From XYD12-FULL-36-8 sp964613805 (GTDB taxonomy: Bacteria; Bacteroidota; Ignavibacteria; Ignavibacteriales; Ignavibacteriaceae), in assembly GCA_964613805.1 (NCBI GenBank), contig CAZTJF010000010.1, forward strand, positions 1 through 64,000: a DNA stretch of 64,000 bases, given 5' to 3'. The stretch's first letter is position 1, and each line of letters starts with the position of its first letter. Positions 40,907 to 50,654 of the stretch are shown here, piece after piece. The notes under the pieces are model-generated. The model was not told the DNA's origin, did no database searches, and saw only the letters and a program-made list of their open reading frames with translations. The translations under genes were made by a program, and so were the position numbers.

Positions 40907-42424
40907 TTAATGTTTAAAGTGTCTAATTCCTGTAAAAACCATTGCTATATTATTTTCGTTAGCCACCTGAATGACTTCCGCATCACGAACTGAACCACCC
41001 GGCTGAATGACCGAGGTGGCACCGCATTTAATTATTTCGAGCAGACCATCGGCAAAAGGAAAAAATGCATCGGATGCGGCTGCAGAACCGTTGAGATTCA
41101 GTCCTTGCTGCTGTGCTTTTTGAGCAGCTATTCTTGATGAATCTAAACGTGACATTTGCCCAGCACCAACACCCAATGTTGTCATATTCTTTACAAAAAC
41201 AATTGCATTAGATTTTGTATGCTTTGCAACTTTCCATGCAAATAAAAGGTCATCTAATTGCTGCGAATCCGGTTTGATGTCTGTAACAAATTTAATATTA
41301 GCTTGATTGAGTGTGATTCTGTCTGCATCTTGTACTAAAATACCGCCAGGAATATTTCTAAAGGAAATTTTTTCATGTGAGATAGACTTATTTTGCCTAA
41401 CCAATCGTCTATCTTTCTTTTTAGTTAAGATTTTGATTGATTCCGGCGTAAAGTCATTGGCACAAACAATTTCAAGAAATATTTCATTCAATTTCTCTGC
41501 CAAATCTACATCTATTATACCATTGATAGCAACTATTCCGCCAAATGCTGAAACCGGGTCACATTTCAGCGCTTGGGTGTAAGATTCCATAGGATTTGCC
41601 AATGCGGAGGCACCAGCAGGATTCATATGCTTTACGATAGCGCATGAATTTGTACCTAAATCTTCAGCAAGCTCTACAGCGGCTACTAAGTCGAGTATAT
41701 TATTATGCGAGATTTCCTTTCCGTGAAAGACATCAAAATAATCATGTAAGTTTCCAAAAATAGCAGCATTTTGATGAGGATTTTCTCCATACCTTAATTT
41801 TTTATGCATAGGAAAATTCAATCGAAAATGCTTTGGAGTCACTTCCAATTTACTCTCTAAATAATTCGCAATGTAGGTATCGTAATGCGATGTATGAGAA
41901 AAAGCTTCAATGGCAAGATTTCTTCTTGTTTCAAGAGTTATTTGCCCTTCGTTTAGTTCCTTCTGAAAGGATTCATATTGATCAGGATTTGTGAGAACTG
42001 AAACAAACTGAAAATTCTTGGCTGCTGCTCTAATCAAACTTGGTCCGCCAATGTCAATATTTTCGATGACATCCTCAAAACTTGAGGAAGGATTCTCAGC
42101 AACTTGAACGAAAGGATACAGATTAACACAAACCACATCTATCGGTTCAATTAAATTTTCTACTGCTTCAATTTTATCTTTCTCTTTATCTCTTCTGAAA
42201 AGAATTCCGCCAAATATTTGCGGGTTAAGTGTTTTTACTCTGCCATCAAATATTTCAGGAAAATTAGTGATCGTGCTTATCTCAGTAACGCTTAAACCCG
42301 AATTGGAAAGGATTTTTGCGGTTTTTCCAGTTGCAATAATCTCATAACCGTTTTTTAATAACGATTGTGCTAATTCAACAATATTCTTTTTATTTGATAC
42401 ACTTAAGAGAGCAAATTTTTTCAA
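40907..42424 (-). CDS. purH: Bifunctional AICAR transformylase/IMP cyclohydrolase
   Basis: Carries out the last two steps of IMP synthesis. The 505-residue protein has the N-terminal MGS-like cyclohydrolase domain (FALLSVSNKKNIVELAQSLL; TLNPQIFGGIL) and the C-terminal formyltransferase domain (KLRYGENPHQNAAIF near residue 210, IVKHMNPAGASA near 265, and GSAAASDAFFPFADGL near 450). The start appears to be TTG 42424. It follows purN by 16 bases, so steps of the same pathway are transcribed together. Confidence 0.97.
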   Translation of the reverse strand: MKKFALLSVSNKKNIVELAQSLLKNGYEIIATGKTAKILSNSGLSVTEISTITNFPEIFDGRVKTLNPQIFGGILFRRDKEKDKIEAVENLIEPIDVVCVNLYPFVQVAENPSSSFEDVIENIDIGGPSLIRAAAKNFQFVSVLTNPDQYESFQKELNEGQITLETRRNLAIEAFSHTSHYDTYIANYLESKLEVTPKHFRLNFPMHKKLRYGENPHQNAAIFGNLHDYFDVFHGKEISHNNILDLVAAVELAEDLGTNSCAIVKHMNPAGASALANPMESYTQALKCDPVSAFGGIVAINGIIDVDLAEKLNEIFLEIVCANDFTPESIKILTKKKDRRLVRQNKSISHEKISFRNIPGGILVQDADRITLNQANIKFVTDIKPDSQQLDDLLFAWKVAKHTKSNAIVFVKNMTTLGVGAGQMSRLDSSRIAAQKAQQQGLNLNGSAAASDAFFPFADGLLEIIKCGATSVIQPGGSVRDAEVIQVANENNIAMVFTGIRHFKH

Positions 42425-42440
42425 GGTTAATCCAGAATTT

Positions 42441-43043
42441 TTAATTTACAATTACTCTATTGTTTGTAAAATTCACTTTACCAAGAACAAATTTTTTGAT
42501 TACGTAAGGTAAAAGTTCATGTTCAATTTTAAGAACTCTTTCAGCAATTTCTTCAGGCGATTTCACATCCGAGATGTCAACACATCTTTGTGCAATTATA
42601 TTTCCTGTATCATAACTGTAGTCAACAAAATGAATTGTTGCTCCAGATATTTTTGCAGATGATTCATAAACAGCTTTGTGCACGTTCAATCCGTACATCC
42701 CTTTACCACCAAACGATGGAAGCAATGCTGGATGAATATTTATAATCTTATTGCGAAATATATCTATAAGCTCATTGGGAATTAATTTTAAGAAACCAGC
42801 AAGTACAATCAACTCAATCTTAGAATCAGTCAGCAGTTTGAGGAGTTCTTGATAAGTAATGCTACCTTCTTTATTGCCAAGGGAGTATGTTGGAATAGAA
42901 AAACTTTCTGCAATTCGAAAAGCCGGACAGAGATTTTTATCACTTACAACTACTTTAACATCAACCAATCCTTCAAGCTCGTTTGAAGTTAAAATAACTT
43001 TTAAATTTGATCCTCTGCCTGAAACAAAAACTGCTATGTTCAA
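42441..43043 (-). CDS. purN: Phosphoribosylglycinamide formyltransferase
   Basis: Transfers a formyl group from 10-formyl-tetrahydrofolate to GAR in purine synthesis. The 200-residue protein has the phosphate-binding FVSGRGSNLKVI, LAGFLKLIPNELI near residue 80, the catalytic block INIHPALLPSFGGKGMYG near residue 105 and ATIHFVDYSYDTGNIIAQ near 136 with the catalytic Asp. The start is TTG 43043. purN and purH sit together, as in many bacteria. Confidence 0.96.
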   Translation of the reverse strand: MNIAVFVSGRGSNLKVILTSNELEGLVDVKVVVSDKNLCPAFRIAESFSIPTYSLGNKEGSITYQELLKLLTDSKIELIVLAGFLKLIPNELIDIFRNKIINIHPALLPSFGGKGMYGLNVHKAVYESSAKISGATIHFVDYSYDTGNIIAQRCVDISDVKSPEEIAERVLKIEHELLPYVIKKFVLGKVNFTNNRVIVN

Positions 43044-43114
43044 AATAAAAATTGATTAAAAAGTGCTCGAAATTAGTTAAATGGTGAAATTTTGTCAATT
43101 ATTCGAAGAACATA

Positions 43115-44629
43115 TTAATCCTTTGCTGATAGTGAATACAGCATATTCTTCAGTTTGTTTTGATAATCGTAATCCGAGTAATCCTCAATTTTGCCAATCA
43201 TATTTAAGAAATTTTTATTATCCTTTTTTTTCTGATAAACTCTTGCTGCATAATATGCGGCAAATGGTGCAATCCATTTTTCTTCTTGGGGGTTGATTTC
43301 TAAAGCGGCTAAAGCATTGGTCAACGATTCGTCATATTTACCAAGCATAAATGAAGCTTCACTGAAGTTAAGGAGAGCTTCCGCTTTAAGCCAATCGCTT
43401 CGTAAATTCGGCAAAATATTTTTCAATGAATCATAAGCAATATGATACTTGCCTGTTTCTATAAAATTTCCAAACCGAATAATTTCTGTCTCATTCATTG
43501 ATAACGTTCTGCGTGAGTATATCTCACCCTTCCTTTTTGCAAACTGATCATCTTCCAAATCCATATTTCCACCACCGCATTTTTTAAAATATTTTTCAGC
43601 GGATTTTCTATCATTAATCATTTCATATGACAAAGCTAAACGATAATTTGCAATACCGGTGTAATCGCTTGTAGGTGCAGAATTGATGAATGTTAAGTAA
43701 TAAACTTCTGCGGAATCGAACATATTTCTACGAAAGAAAATATCTCCCATTAAAAAATTTGAGAACGAAATAATTTGAGTGAATTTTGGATTGTCCAAGT
43801 GCACCATTTTCGATATTATTTTCTCTGCATCACGAAGATTACGTTCTTTCAATTCTAGAGCTGCGTATGAATAATTGAACAAGATATTCTCTGGATACCT
43901 GCGGATCAAATTTTTAAGGTAGTAAAGTGCGGCTTCATTTTCAAATAATACTTCGGAAAGAATTTGTGAAAGATAATATTGTGCCTCAACCTTAGCTAAG
44001 TTTCCATTTGCTGCCGCTTTTTTAATGTAGTTAATTCCCGTCTGCTTATCTCCTTTTATGCCTGCAAGACTTAAAGCCCACTGAAAAGCGGATGGAATCT
44101 GGCCAACAGCAAAATTGTACAGACCCAAACCTAAATATGCATCTGTAAATTTTGGATCAGTCTCCAGCGCATCTTTTAAGTACGATTCGGATTTTTTGCT
44201 TGCCCAAACTGCGTCAAGATAATTTTCTTCTCGTGTGAAAGCGATTGCCCTGTACATGTAATTACTACCAAGAAGATAGAGAAAATATGCACTTTGAGGT
44301 TTATCGTCTAAAGATTGTTTTGTTATTTCTATTGCATCATCCGAGTATTTAACAAAACTATTAAAATCTTCTTTGTTTCTATTACCAAGATAATACCAAA
44401 GATAAATTCCAGAAAGAAAATGATAACCATCCGGCTTGTCAGGGTTCTCTTTGATCATGGTTAAAAATACTTCTTCAGCTTGATTCCATTTAAATCTGTA
44501 GCAAAGGTCTAAACCATCTTTTATTTCTCGTGCTAAACTTTGAGCAAAACTTTCATTTACGAAATTGATGAGAATTAGTATAATAAAAAGAAATTTTATC
44601 AGATGATTATAAAAATATTTTTTGTACAT
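43115..44629 (-). CDS. Exported TPR-repeat protein
   Basis: A 504-residue protein with a signal peptide (FLFIILILINFVNESFAQS) followed by about ten tetratricopeptide-like helix pairs along its whole length, such as AEEVFLTMIKENPDKPDGYHFLSG, ALETDPKFTDAYLGLGLYNFAVG and ALAALEINPQEEKWIAPFAAYYAA. TPR arrays bind other proteins; a periplasmic or outer-membrane-side scaffold is likely, but its partner is unknown. It sits between pyrG and purN on the same strand; functional connection to nucleotide synthesis is not implied. Confidence 0.86.
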   Translation of the reverse strand: MYKKYFYNHLIKFLFIILILINFVNESFAQSLAREIKDGLDLCYRFKWNQAEEVFLTMIKENPDKPDGYHFLSGIYLWYYLGNRNKEDFNSFVKYSDDAIEITKQSLDDKPQSAYFLYLLGSNYMYRAIAFTREENYLDAVWASKKSESYLKDALETDPKFTDAYLGLGLYNFAVGQIPSAFQWALSLAGIKGDKQTGINYIKKAAANGNLAKVEAQYYLSQILSEVLFENEAALYYLKNLIRRYPENILFNYSYAALELKERNLRDAEKIISKMVHLDNPKFTQIISFSNFLMGDIFFRRNMFDSAEVYYLTFINSAPTSDYTGIANYRLALSYEMINDRKSAEKYFKKCGGGNMDLEDDQFAKRKGEIYSRRTLSMNETEIIRFGNFIETGKYHIAYDSLKNILPNLRSDWLKAEALLNFSEASFMLGKYDESLTNALAALEINPQEEKWIAPFAAYYAARVYQKKKDNKNFLNMIGKIEDYSDYDYQNKLKNMLYSLSAKD

Positions 44630-44674
44630 AATTGTTAAGTACTTTACAGTTGGAAAAGTAATAGGAAGACTGCT

Positions 44675-46315
44675 CTAAGAATCAATTTGTACCGAAGAAT
44701 TCTCTTCAGAATACTTTAAAGCTGCTTTCACAAATTCACGAAATAATGGATGAGCTTTTGTAGCTCTCGATTTCAGTTCCGGATGAAATTGACAGCCCAC
44801 AAACCAAGGATGATCAGGTATCTCGATCATTTCAACCAATTCCCGATCCGGAGACAAACCACTAAAAATCATTCCATTTTCGGATAATGTTCTCCTGAAC
44901 TTATTGTTTACTTCGTACCTGTGGCGATGCCTTTCTGAAATATAGTCCGTTTTGTATGCTGAATATGCATTTGTACCGGATTGAACAATACAGGGATAAG
45001 CACCGAGACGCATCGTTGCTCCCATATTCTTTATGCTTTTTTGTTCGGTCATTAAATCAATTACACTAAAATTCGTTTTCTTAAATTCTGAACTATGAGC
45101 TTTTTTCATTCCGCAGACGTTTCTTGCAAACTCAATAACGGCACATTGCAATCCCAAACAAATTCCAAAAAATGGAAGATTATTTTCCCTTGCATATCGT
45201 ATTGCTCTGATTTTACCTTCAATACCTCGTTCACCAAATCCACCGGGAACTAATATACCGCTTACACCACTTAAAAGTTTTTCGGGTTGTTCTTCTTCCA
45301 ATGCTTCCGCTCTAATCGGTCTGATCCTAACTTTAGAATTATTTTCAGCACCAGCATGAATAAAAGCTTCCATTATACTTTTATATGCATCGGAATGCTC
45401 GATGTATTTGCCGCAAACAGCAATCTCAACTTCACCAATCGGGTTTTTCACAGCAGTTACGAAGTCTTCCCAATCTTCAAGCTTGATTTTTCTGTCGGCA
45501 ATATGCAGTCGCTCAACAACTATCTGATCCATTTTTTCTTTGTATAAAATCAACGGGACTTCATAAATGGAAGAACAATCATAGGCAGAGATAACACACT
45601 TTGGTTCAACATTACAAAATAAAGCAATTTTATCGCGAATATCTTTTTGTAATTTTTTTTCTGATCTGCAAATCAATAAGTCTGGTTGAATCCCAAGCTC
45701 AAGTAAATTTTTTACGCTGTGCTGAGTTGGTTTCGTTTTTACTTCACCAGCGGCAAGAATGAAAGGCACTAAAGTTACATGAATGCTTAATGTATTTTTC
45801 CTGCCAAACTGCATCATAAGCTGCCGCATCGCTTCGATGAATGGCAGACTTTCAATATCACCAACGGTTCCGCCAATTTCTGTTATAATTATATCGTACT
45901 CGCCTAACTCACTCAACTTGGTCATTCTTTGCTTAATCTGATCAGTTATGTGAGGAATCACCTGGATAGTTGCGCCTAAGTAATCTCCGCGTCTTTCTTT
46001 TGTAATCACTTCGTTATAAACTTGACCTGTTGTAGTATTATTTGCCCTGGTCATGTTCACATCTAGAAAGCGCTCATAATGACCCAGATCAAGATCGGTT
46101 TCAGCTCCATCATCAGTTACGTAGACTTCACCATGCTGAAAAGGATTCATTGTTCCAGGATCAACATTAATGTAAGGATCAAATTTTTGAATGGTTACTT
46201 TGAAGCCGCGTTGTTTAAGTAAAAGTCCAAGAGAAGAGGCAGTTATTCCTTTTCCTAATGAGGAAACTACGCCGCCTGTTACGAAGATAAACTTAACTTT
46301 TTTCCGTGAAGTCAT
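44675..46315 (-). CDS. pyrG: CTP synthase
   Basis: Makes CTP from UTP using ATP and glutamine. The 546-residue protein has the synthase domain (VTGGVVSSLGKGITASSLGL, then FDPYINVDPGTMNPFQHGEV with the Mg-binding and regulatory residues) and a C-terminal class I glutaminase domain (PGGFGERGIEGK, then the nucleophile Cys in FFGICLGLQ, and the catalytic His-Glu in GCQFHPELKS). It has its own promoter (46333-46363) and begins the minus-strand run that ends with pyrF. Confidence 0.97.
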   Translation of the reverse strand: MTSRKKVKFIFVTGGVVSSLGKGITASSLGLLLKQRGFKVTIQKFDPYINVDPGTMNPFQHGEVYVTDDGAETDLDLGHYERFLDVNMTRANNTTTGQVYNEVITKERRGDYLGATIQVIPHITDQIKQRMTKLSELGEYDIIITEIGGTVGDIESLPFIEAMRQLMMQFGRKNTLSIHVTLVPFILAAGEVKTKPTQHSVKNLLELGIQPDLLICRSEKKLQKDIRDKIALFCNVEPKCVISAYDCSSIYEVPLILYKEKMDQIVVERLHIADRKIKLEDWEDFVTAVKNPIGEVEIAVCGKYIEHSDAYKSIMEAFIHAGAENNSKVRIRPIRAEALEEEQPEKLLSGVSGILVPGGFGERGIEGKIRAIRYARENNLPFFGICLGLQCAVIEFARNVCGMKKAHSSEFKKTNFSVIDLMTEQKSIKNMGATMRLGAYPCIVQSGTNAYSAYKTDYISERHRHRYEVNNKFRRTLSENGMIFSGLSPDRELVEMIEIPDHPWFVGCQFHPELKSRATKAHPLFREFVKAALKYSEENSSVQIDS

Positions 46316-46332
46316 TTCTATTTTTTGTTTTC

Positions 46333-46363
46333 CAAATATAGATTAAGAGCAGTGGAAAAACAA
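46333..46363 (-). promoter_or_regulatory. Bacteroidota-type promoter of pyrG
   Basis: On the minus strand: TTG (46363-46361), a 20-base spacer, TATATTTG (46340-46333). Transcription would begin close to 46326, leaving a short leader of about 10 bases before the ATG. Such a short leader leaves little room for a 5' leader attenuator. Confidence 0.65.
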
Positions 46364-46479
46364 TTTACCTCCTAAAATTTTAATACAAAATTTCTGGATA
46401 ATTATAAATCACTTACCTATTTTTTCAATGCTTATAATTGTAATCTAAAATTTTTCAAAACTGAGTAAGGAGTTTTTTA

Positions 46480-46608
46480 ATGGGTAGAGGCGATAAAAAA
46501 ACTAAGCGTGGTAAAATCAATATAGGTGCTTATGGAAAAACACGTCCAAGAAAACCTAAAGCAGTTGCCTATAAGAAAAAAGAACCAGTTAAGACCGAAG
46601 CGAAGTAA
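46480..46608 (+). CDS. 30S ribosomal protein bTHX
   Basis: A 42-residue, very basic protein: MGRGDKKTKRGKINIGAYGK followed by TRPRKPK and a lysine-rich tail. It matches the THX family, first seen in Thermus and common in Bacteroidota, which binds in the head of the 30S subunit. AAGGAG lies eight bases before the ATG. It is a single gene between the divergent pyrG and the Sel1-repeat gene. Confidence 0.9.
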   Translation: MGRGDKKTKRGKINIGAYGKTRPRKPKAVAYKKKEPVKTEAK

Positions 46609-46902
46609 TCTCTTAAAATAGTTAAACATTGTAGATTAACTGCAGGAACAAATAGTTCATTCCATGAATCAGCCTGATTTATAATTCCAGTAATTGAATA
46701 AATAATATGATCAGAAGGGTTGTTAAAATTATGCTTTCACTCCTATGAAAAAGTATTTTAACATGTTTTTAAAATAAGTCCCCTCTACAGTTTGCTATAT
46801 TAACTGATGAATTTAATAATGTTTCAATTATTCATATCTTAATAGTGTAACCACAATAATTTTTTATTAATTCATTAAAACTTTTCTGAACTGCGTTTAT
46901 AA
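46609..46902. other. Non-coding stretch
   Basis: 294 AT-rich bases between bTHX and the Sel1-repeat gene. I see no gene, repeat or clear terminator; presumably it holds the promoter of the following gene. Confidence 0.5.
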
Positions 46903-48468
46903 TTGAAGAACAATATATTTTCGGTAACTTTATTAATATTCTGTTTAATCATCACAGTCAATTTTATTGTCAATGCGCAAGACACAGATAAAAGCTTAGC
47001 ACTCAAGAAAAACCGTCCGCAAAAAAAGTACACAATATTTTATCAGCCCGATCTTTCATACCAATTACAAAAGCAATTTAATTTAATCCGTGATGCTAAT
47101 TCAGGAAATGCATTGGCTCAACACGAGTTAGGTCTGCGATATTTACTTGGTGAAGATGGCATGGCTGCCGATACAATTAAAGGAGCTTACTGGGTTGGTA
47201 AAGCTGCAGAACAAAAATTGACTGCCGCATGTTTTAATTACGGTATTTTACTTATTAATGGCTGGGGAGTTGAATGGAATCCCTTCAAAGCTTATGACTA
47301 TTTTTTAATAGCCGCAAATGATGGCATGCCTCAAGCGCAGCATCTGATTGGAATTCTATATACAGACAATCTAGTTTTGAAGAAGGATTATTTTGAAGCG
47401 TACAGATGGATAAAAAAATCTTCAGATCAAGGTTATTTACCAGCAGTTGAAACTAAAAATGATCTGGAAAAATATTTACCGCCAAATTTTCTTAATTCAT
47501 TTCATGAAAACAATGAAAGCAAATTATTAAATCAATCAGCAAAAAACGATACTTCCCTTCCATCACAGCTTGGCTTAGTATTTATTGATTTTGATTCTTT
47601 CCGCGATACTATTCATGATGTCACTGATAAACATTTAATTGACGATCTTTTTCATGAATCGAATATACTTTTAGCTGATACATTAGGACTAAAACCAGGC
47701 AGTTCTGAATTGACAAAAATCAATTTTGAAAATATTTATATACTCGAAAAATTTGCTGCGAGTGATAATTCTGAAGCACTAACAATTCTCGGTCGCTTCT
47801 ATGAAAAAGGAATCTATTTTCAGAAGAACATAATAAAGGCATCTCTCAATTATATTCTTGCATCTCAATTAAATTATCCTCGTGCAAAATTTCTGCTGTT
47901 GAAAATAATTTCGCAAAATTTTGTATCGGAACTTGTATCCGAAATTAAAAATAAAAATAATCCTGATGCCATGTTCGTTTTCTATGGATTATGGACTTTA
48001 GGATTATACCATAACATAATTAAAGAAGAAGCTAATAAATTTTTAATGGATGCTGCCAAGCTTAATCATTTAACTTCAATCATCGAATTGGGAAATAATT
48101 ATTACACCGGGAAAATAAATAATGGGGGAATTCTGAGAGGAATTGATCTTTGGAAACAAGCTGCATTGGATGGAAGTTTTCAAGCTAAAATCAGACTGGC
48201 AGCAGTGAATATAATTGACGGCATCAACTTAGAACCGATTGCTAATTCAAGACAAACTTTAAGAGAAGCATTAACACGTGGTTCATTACTTGCCCAGATT
48301 TCTTTCGCGTATGCTTACGAGAAAGGTATTGGAGTTCCACAAAACAGAGCCGAAGCAGTAAAGTATTATCGTATTACTGCACAACGCGGCAATAAATCCG
48401 GATATGATGAATTAAAAAGAATATATGACGAAATTCGTCCAAAAGAAAAAAGATTTATCGTTAATTAA
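46903..48468 (+). CDS. Exported Sel1-repeat protein
   Basis: A 521-residue protein with a signal peptide (SVTLLIFCLIITVNFIVNAQ) and several Sel1-like helix pairs, such as ALAQHELGLRYLLGEDGMAADTIK, AACFNYGILLINGWGVEWNP, AQHLIGILYTDNLVLKKDYFEA and AQISFAYAYEKGIGVPQNRAEA. A less regular segment (residues about 175-265) separates two groups of repeats. Sel1 proteins act as scaffolds or signalling adaptors; no partner can be named. The start is apparently TTG 46903 without a clear ribosome binding site; no ATG lies near the signal peptide. It is followed by the aminotransferase gene 13 bases on. Confidence 0.82.
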   Translation: MKNNIFSVTLLIFCLIITVNFIVNAQDTDKSLALKKNRPQKKYTIFYQPDLSYQLQKQFNLIRDANSGNALAQHELGLRYLLGEDGMAADTIKGAYWVGKAAEQKLTAACFNYGILLINGWGVEWNPFKAYDYFLIAANDGMPQAQHLIGILYTDNLVLKKDYFEAYRWIKKSSDQGYLPAVETKNDLEKYLPPNFLNSFHENNESKLLNQSAKNDTSLPSQLGLVFIDFDSFRDTIHDVTDKHLIDDLFHESNILLADTLGLKPGSSELTKINFENIYILEKFAASDNSEALTILGRFYEKGIYFQKNIIKASLNYILASQLNYPRAKFLLLKIISQNFVSELVSEIKNKNNPDAMFVFYGLWTLGLYHNIIKEEANKFLMDAAKLNHLTSIIELGNNYYTGKINNGGILRGIDLWKQAALDGSFQAKIRLAAVNIIDGINLEPIANSRQTLREALTRGSLLAQISFAYAYEKGIGVPQNRAEAVKYYRITAQRGNKSGYDELKRIYDEIRPKEKRFIVN

Positions 48469-48481
48469 ACACAAACGCAAA

Positions 48482-49639
48482 ATGAACTCTTCAAATCAAA
48501 AAATAATTAGCAAGCTTCCAAAAGTTGGTGAGAGTATTTTCGCAACAATGACTAAAATGGCGAATGACTTTGGTGCTATCAATCTTTCACAAGGTTTTCC
48601 GGATTTCAATTGTTCAGAAGAACTGCTTGAACGAGTTGCCTTTTATCAATCTAATGGTTTTAATCAATATGCACCTATGCCAGGTGTTCCGAGATTAAGA
48701 AATAAGATTTCTGAAAAAATTGAAAAAATTTATGGTAAGAAATATAATCCCGATAGCGAAATTGTTGTAACTGCCGGTGGAACTCAAGCTTTGTATACAG
48801 CCATTTCAGCAATTGTTAATCCGGGCGATGAGGTAATTATATTAGAGCCTGCATACGATTCTTACTCACCTGCAGTTTTGATGAATGGCGGGGTTCCAAT
48901 TTACATTTCACTTACTGAAAATATTTATTCAATCCCGTGGACATTAATTGAAAAATCAATTTCAAAAAAAACTAAGCTCATTATTTTTAACTCGCCTCAC
49001 AATCCAACAGGCAGCATATTCAGTAAAGATGATATAGACACTTTAGAAAAACTTATTCGCAATAAGGACATCTATTTAATTAGTGATGAAGTTTATGAAC
49101 ATATTATTTTCGATGATAAGCCGTATTTAAGTTTTTCGGGTTCAACCGAATTAAGTGAAAGAACTTTCGTAGTTAGTTCCTTTGGAAAAACATACCATAC
49201 AACCGGATGGAAAGTTGGATATTGTGTTGCACCGGAGAAACTAATTTCGGAATTCAAAAAAGTTCATCAGTTTATCGTATTTGCTGTTAACACTCCAATT
49301 CAGCACGCATATGCTGACATAATGGAAAAAGAAGAAATGTATTTAAGCTTGAGTAAATTCTATCAAACAAAAAGAGATTTGATGGTATCTCTGTTAAAGA
49401 AATCCAGATTCAAAATTAATCCTGCACAAGGAACTTATTTTCAGCTATTAGATTACTCAGGAATCTCGAATATGCATGATAGGGAGTTCTCAGAATATCT
49501 TACTAAAGAAATTGGTGTTGCTGTCATTCCTCTTTCACCATTTTATGCCAATGGAAGTAATGAAAAAGTGATTCGGATATGCTTCGCAAAGAAAGATGAA
49601 ATTTTGCATTCAGCGGCAGAAAAACTCTGCAAGATTTAA
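48482..49639 (+). CDS. PLP-dependent aminotransferase, YbdL type
   Basis: A class I/II aminotransferase of 385 residues, very close in length and sequence to E. coli YbdL, which prefers methionine and aromatic amino acids with 2-oxo acids. Conserved blocks are INLSQGFPDF and NQYAPMPGVPRLR near the N-terminus, VTAGGTQALYTAI near residue 95, SPHNPTGSIFSKDD near 175, LISDEVYEHIIFDD near 200 and the PLP lysine in SSFGKTYHTTGWKVGY near 235. The ATG at 48482 follows the upstream stop closely; the upstream extension of the frame overlaps the Sel1 gene and is not conserved. Confidence 0.9.
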   Translation: MNSSNQKIISKLPKVGESIFATMTKMANDFGAINLSQGFPDFNCSEELLERVAFYQSNGFNQYAPMPGVPRLRNKISEKIEKIYGKKYNPDSEIVVTAGGTQALYTAISAIVNPGDEVIILEPAYDSYSPAVLMNGGVPIYISLTENIYSIPWTLIEKSISKKTKLIIFNSPHNPTGSIFSKDDIDTLEKLIRNKDIYLISDEVYEHIIFDDKPYLSFSGSTELSERTFVVSSFGKTYHTTGWKVGYCVAPEKLISEFKKVHQFIVFAVNTPIQHAYADIMEKEEMYLSLSKFYQTKRDLMVSLLKKSRFKINPAQGTYFQLLDYSGISNMHDREFSEYLTKEIGVAVIPLSPFYANGSNEKVIRICFAKKDEILHSAAEKLCKI

Positions 49640-49658
49640 ATAAAAAAATAAAAGTTAC

Positions 49659-50654
49659 ATGAAGACAGATAACTATCGTCTAAAAAGAAAGACCGCAATA
49701 CTTTCACTTATGGTCGGTTGTGCAATGTTCTTTGCAAAAATTGGCGCTTACCTTATTACAGGATCAGCGGCAATTTTTTCTGATGCTGCAGAATCTGTAG
49801 TTCATATTTTAGCTACCAGTATGGCGCTGTTCAGCATAATCTTGAGCAACAAACCGCCCGATGAATCACATCCTTATGGTCATAATAAAGTTGAATATTT
49901 TTCTGCTGGTGTTGAAGGTTTCCTAATTTTTACAGCTGCAGTGGTTATTATTTATTCAGCTGTATCAGACATCATAAAAGGTCCCGAATTAGAACAATTG
50001 GATATCGGTGCCATTATTATATTTTTTGCAGCACTGATAAATATGCTTTTAGGTTTTTATTTGATTCGCATCGGAAAGAAAACCAACTCCATAACATTAG
50101 TTGCTGATGGAAAGCATGTACTAACAGATTCGTATACAAGTGCAGGAGTTATTATTGGAGTCTTATTGGTTTTATTTACAGGTTATCAAATACTTGATCC
50201 AATTTTTGCAATCGCAGTGGGGCTTAACATTATTTATACAGGTTATCAGCTGATAAGAGAGTCAATAGGCGGATTGATGAACGAGGCTAATCAAGAGATA
50301 TTGAACAAAATAGCAAAGGTGCTTATAAAATATAAAAAGAATTATTGGATAGACATTCACGAGTTAAGATATTGGCAGGCAGGAGATAGAATTTTCCTAG
50401 ATTTTCATCTGATAATTCCGTACTACTTTACGATTCAGAAAAGTCATACTGAAGAAAATGAAATAGAAAAAATTATTCGAGATGAATTTGAAGGTTCTCA
50501 AATAAAAATTCATTTTGATTATTGTGTCAGCGAACTTTGTAGATATTGTAATTATTCTGAATGCACAGTAAGAGCTTTTCCGAAGGATACTAATTTTGAG
50601 TGGGACGTAAAAAAGATGATAGGTAAACCGATTTATTTAATTGGAAAATCCTAA
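49659..50654 (+). CDS. Cation diffusion facilitator transporter
   Basis: A 331-residue inner-membrane protein with six hydrophobic segments that exports divalent metals such as Zn, Mn or Fe in exchange for protons. The metal-site helices read SDAAESVVHILATS (helix 2) and VADGKHVLTDSYTSAG (helix 5), with ESHPYGHNKVEYFSAGVEG between. The metal-ligand pattern HxxxD in helix 5 is usual, while helix 2 has DxxxE/H variation. The cytoplasmic C-terminal domain ends in a Cys cluster (DYCVSELCRYCNYSEC) that could bind another metal. Its stop overlaps the convergent MFS gene by 4 bases. Confidence 0.9.
   Translation: MKTDNYRLKRKTAILSLMVGCAMFFAKIGAYLITGSAAIFSDAAESVVHILATSMALFSIILSNKPPDESHPYGHNKVEYFSAGVEGFLIFTAAVVIIYSAVSDIIKGPELEQLDIGAIIIFFAALINMLLGFYLIRIGKKTNSITLVADGKHVLTDSYTSAGVIIGVLLVLFTGYQILDPIFAIAVGLNIIYTGYQLIRESIGGLMNEANQEILNKIAKVLIKYKKNYWIDIHELRYWQAGDRIFLDFHLIIPYYFTIQKSHTEENEIEKIIRDEFEGSQIKIHFDYCVSELCRYCNYSECTVRAFPKDTNFEWDVKKMIGKPIYLIGKS

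Noticed and set aside
48425..48481. An N-terminal extension of the YbdL-like aminotransferase
   Set aside because: It overlaps the end of the Sel1 gene and does not match the family; ATG 48482 gives the normal length.
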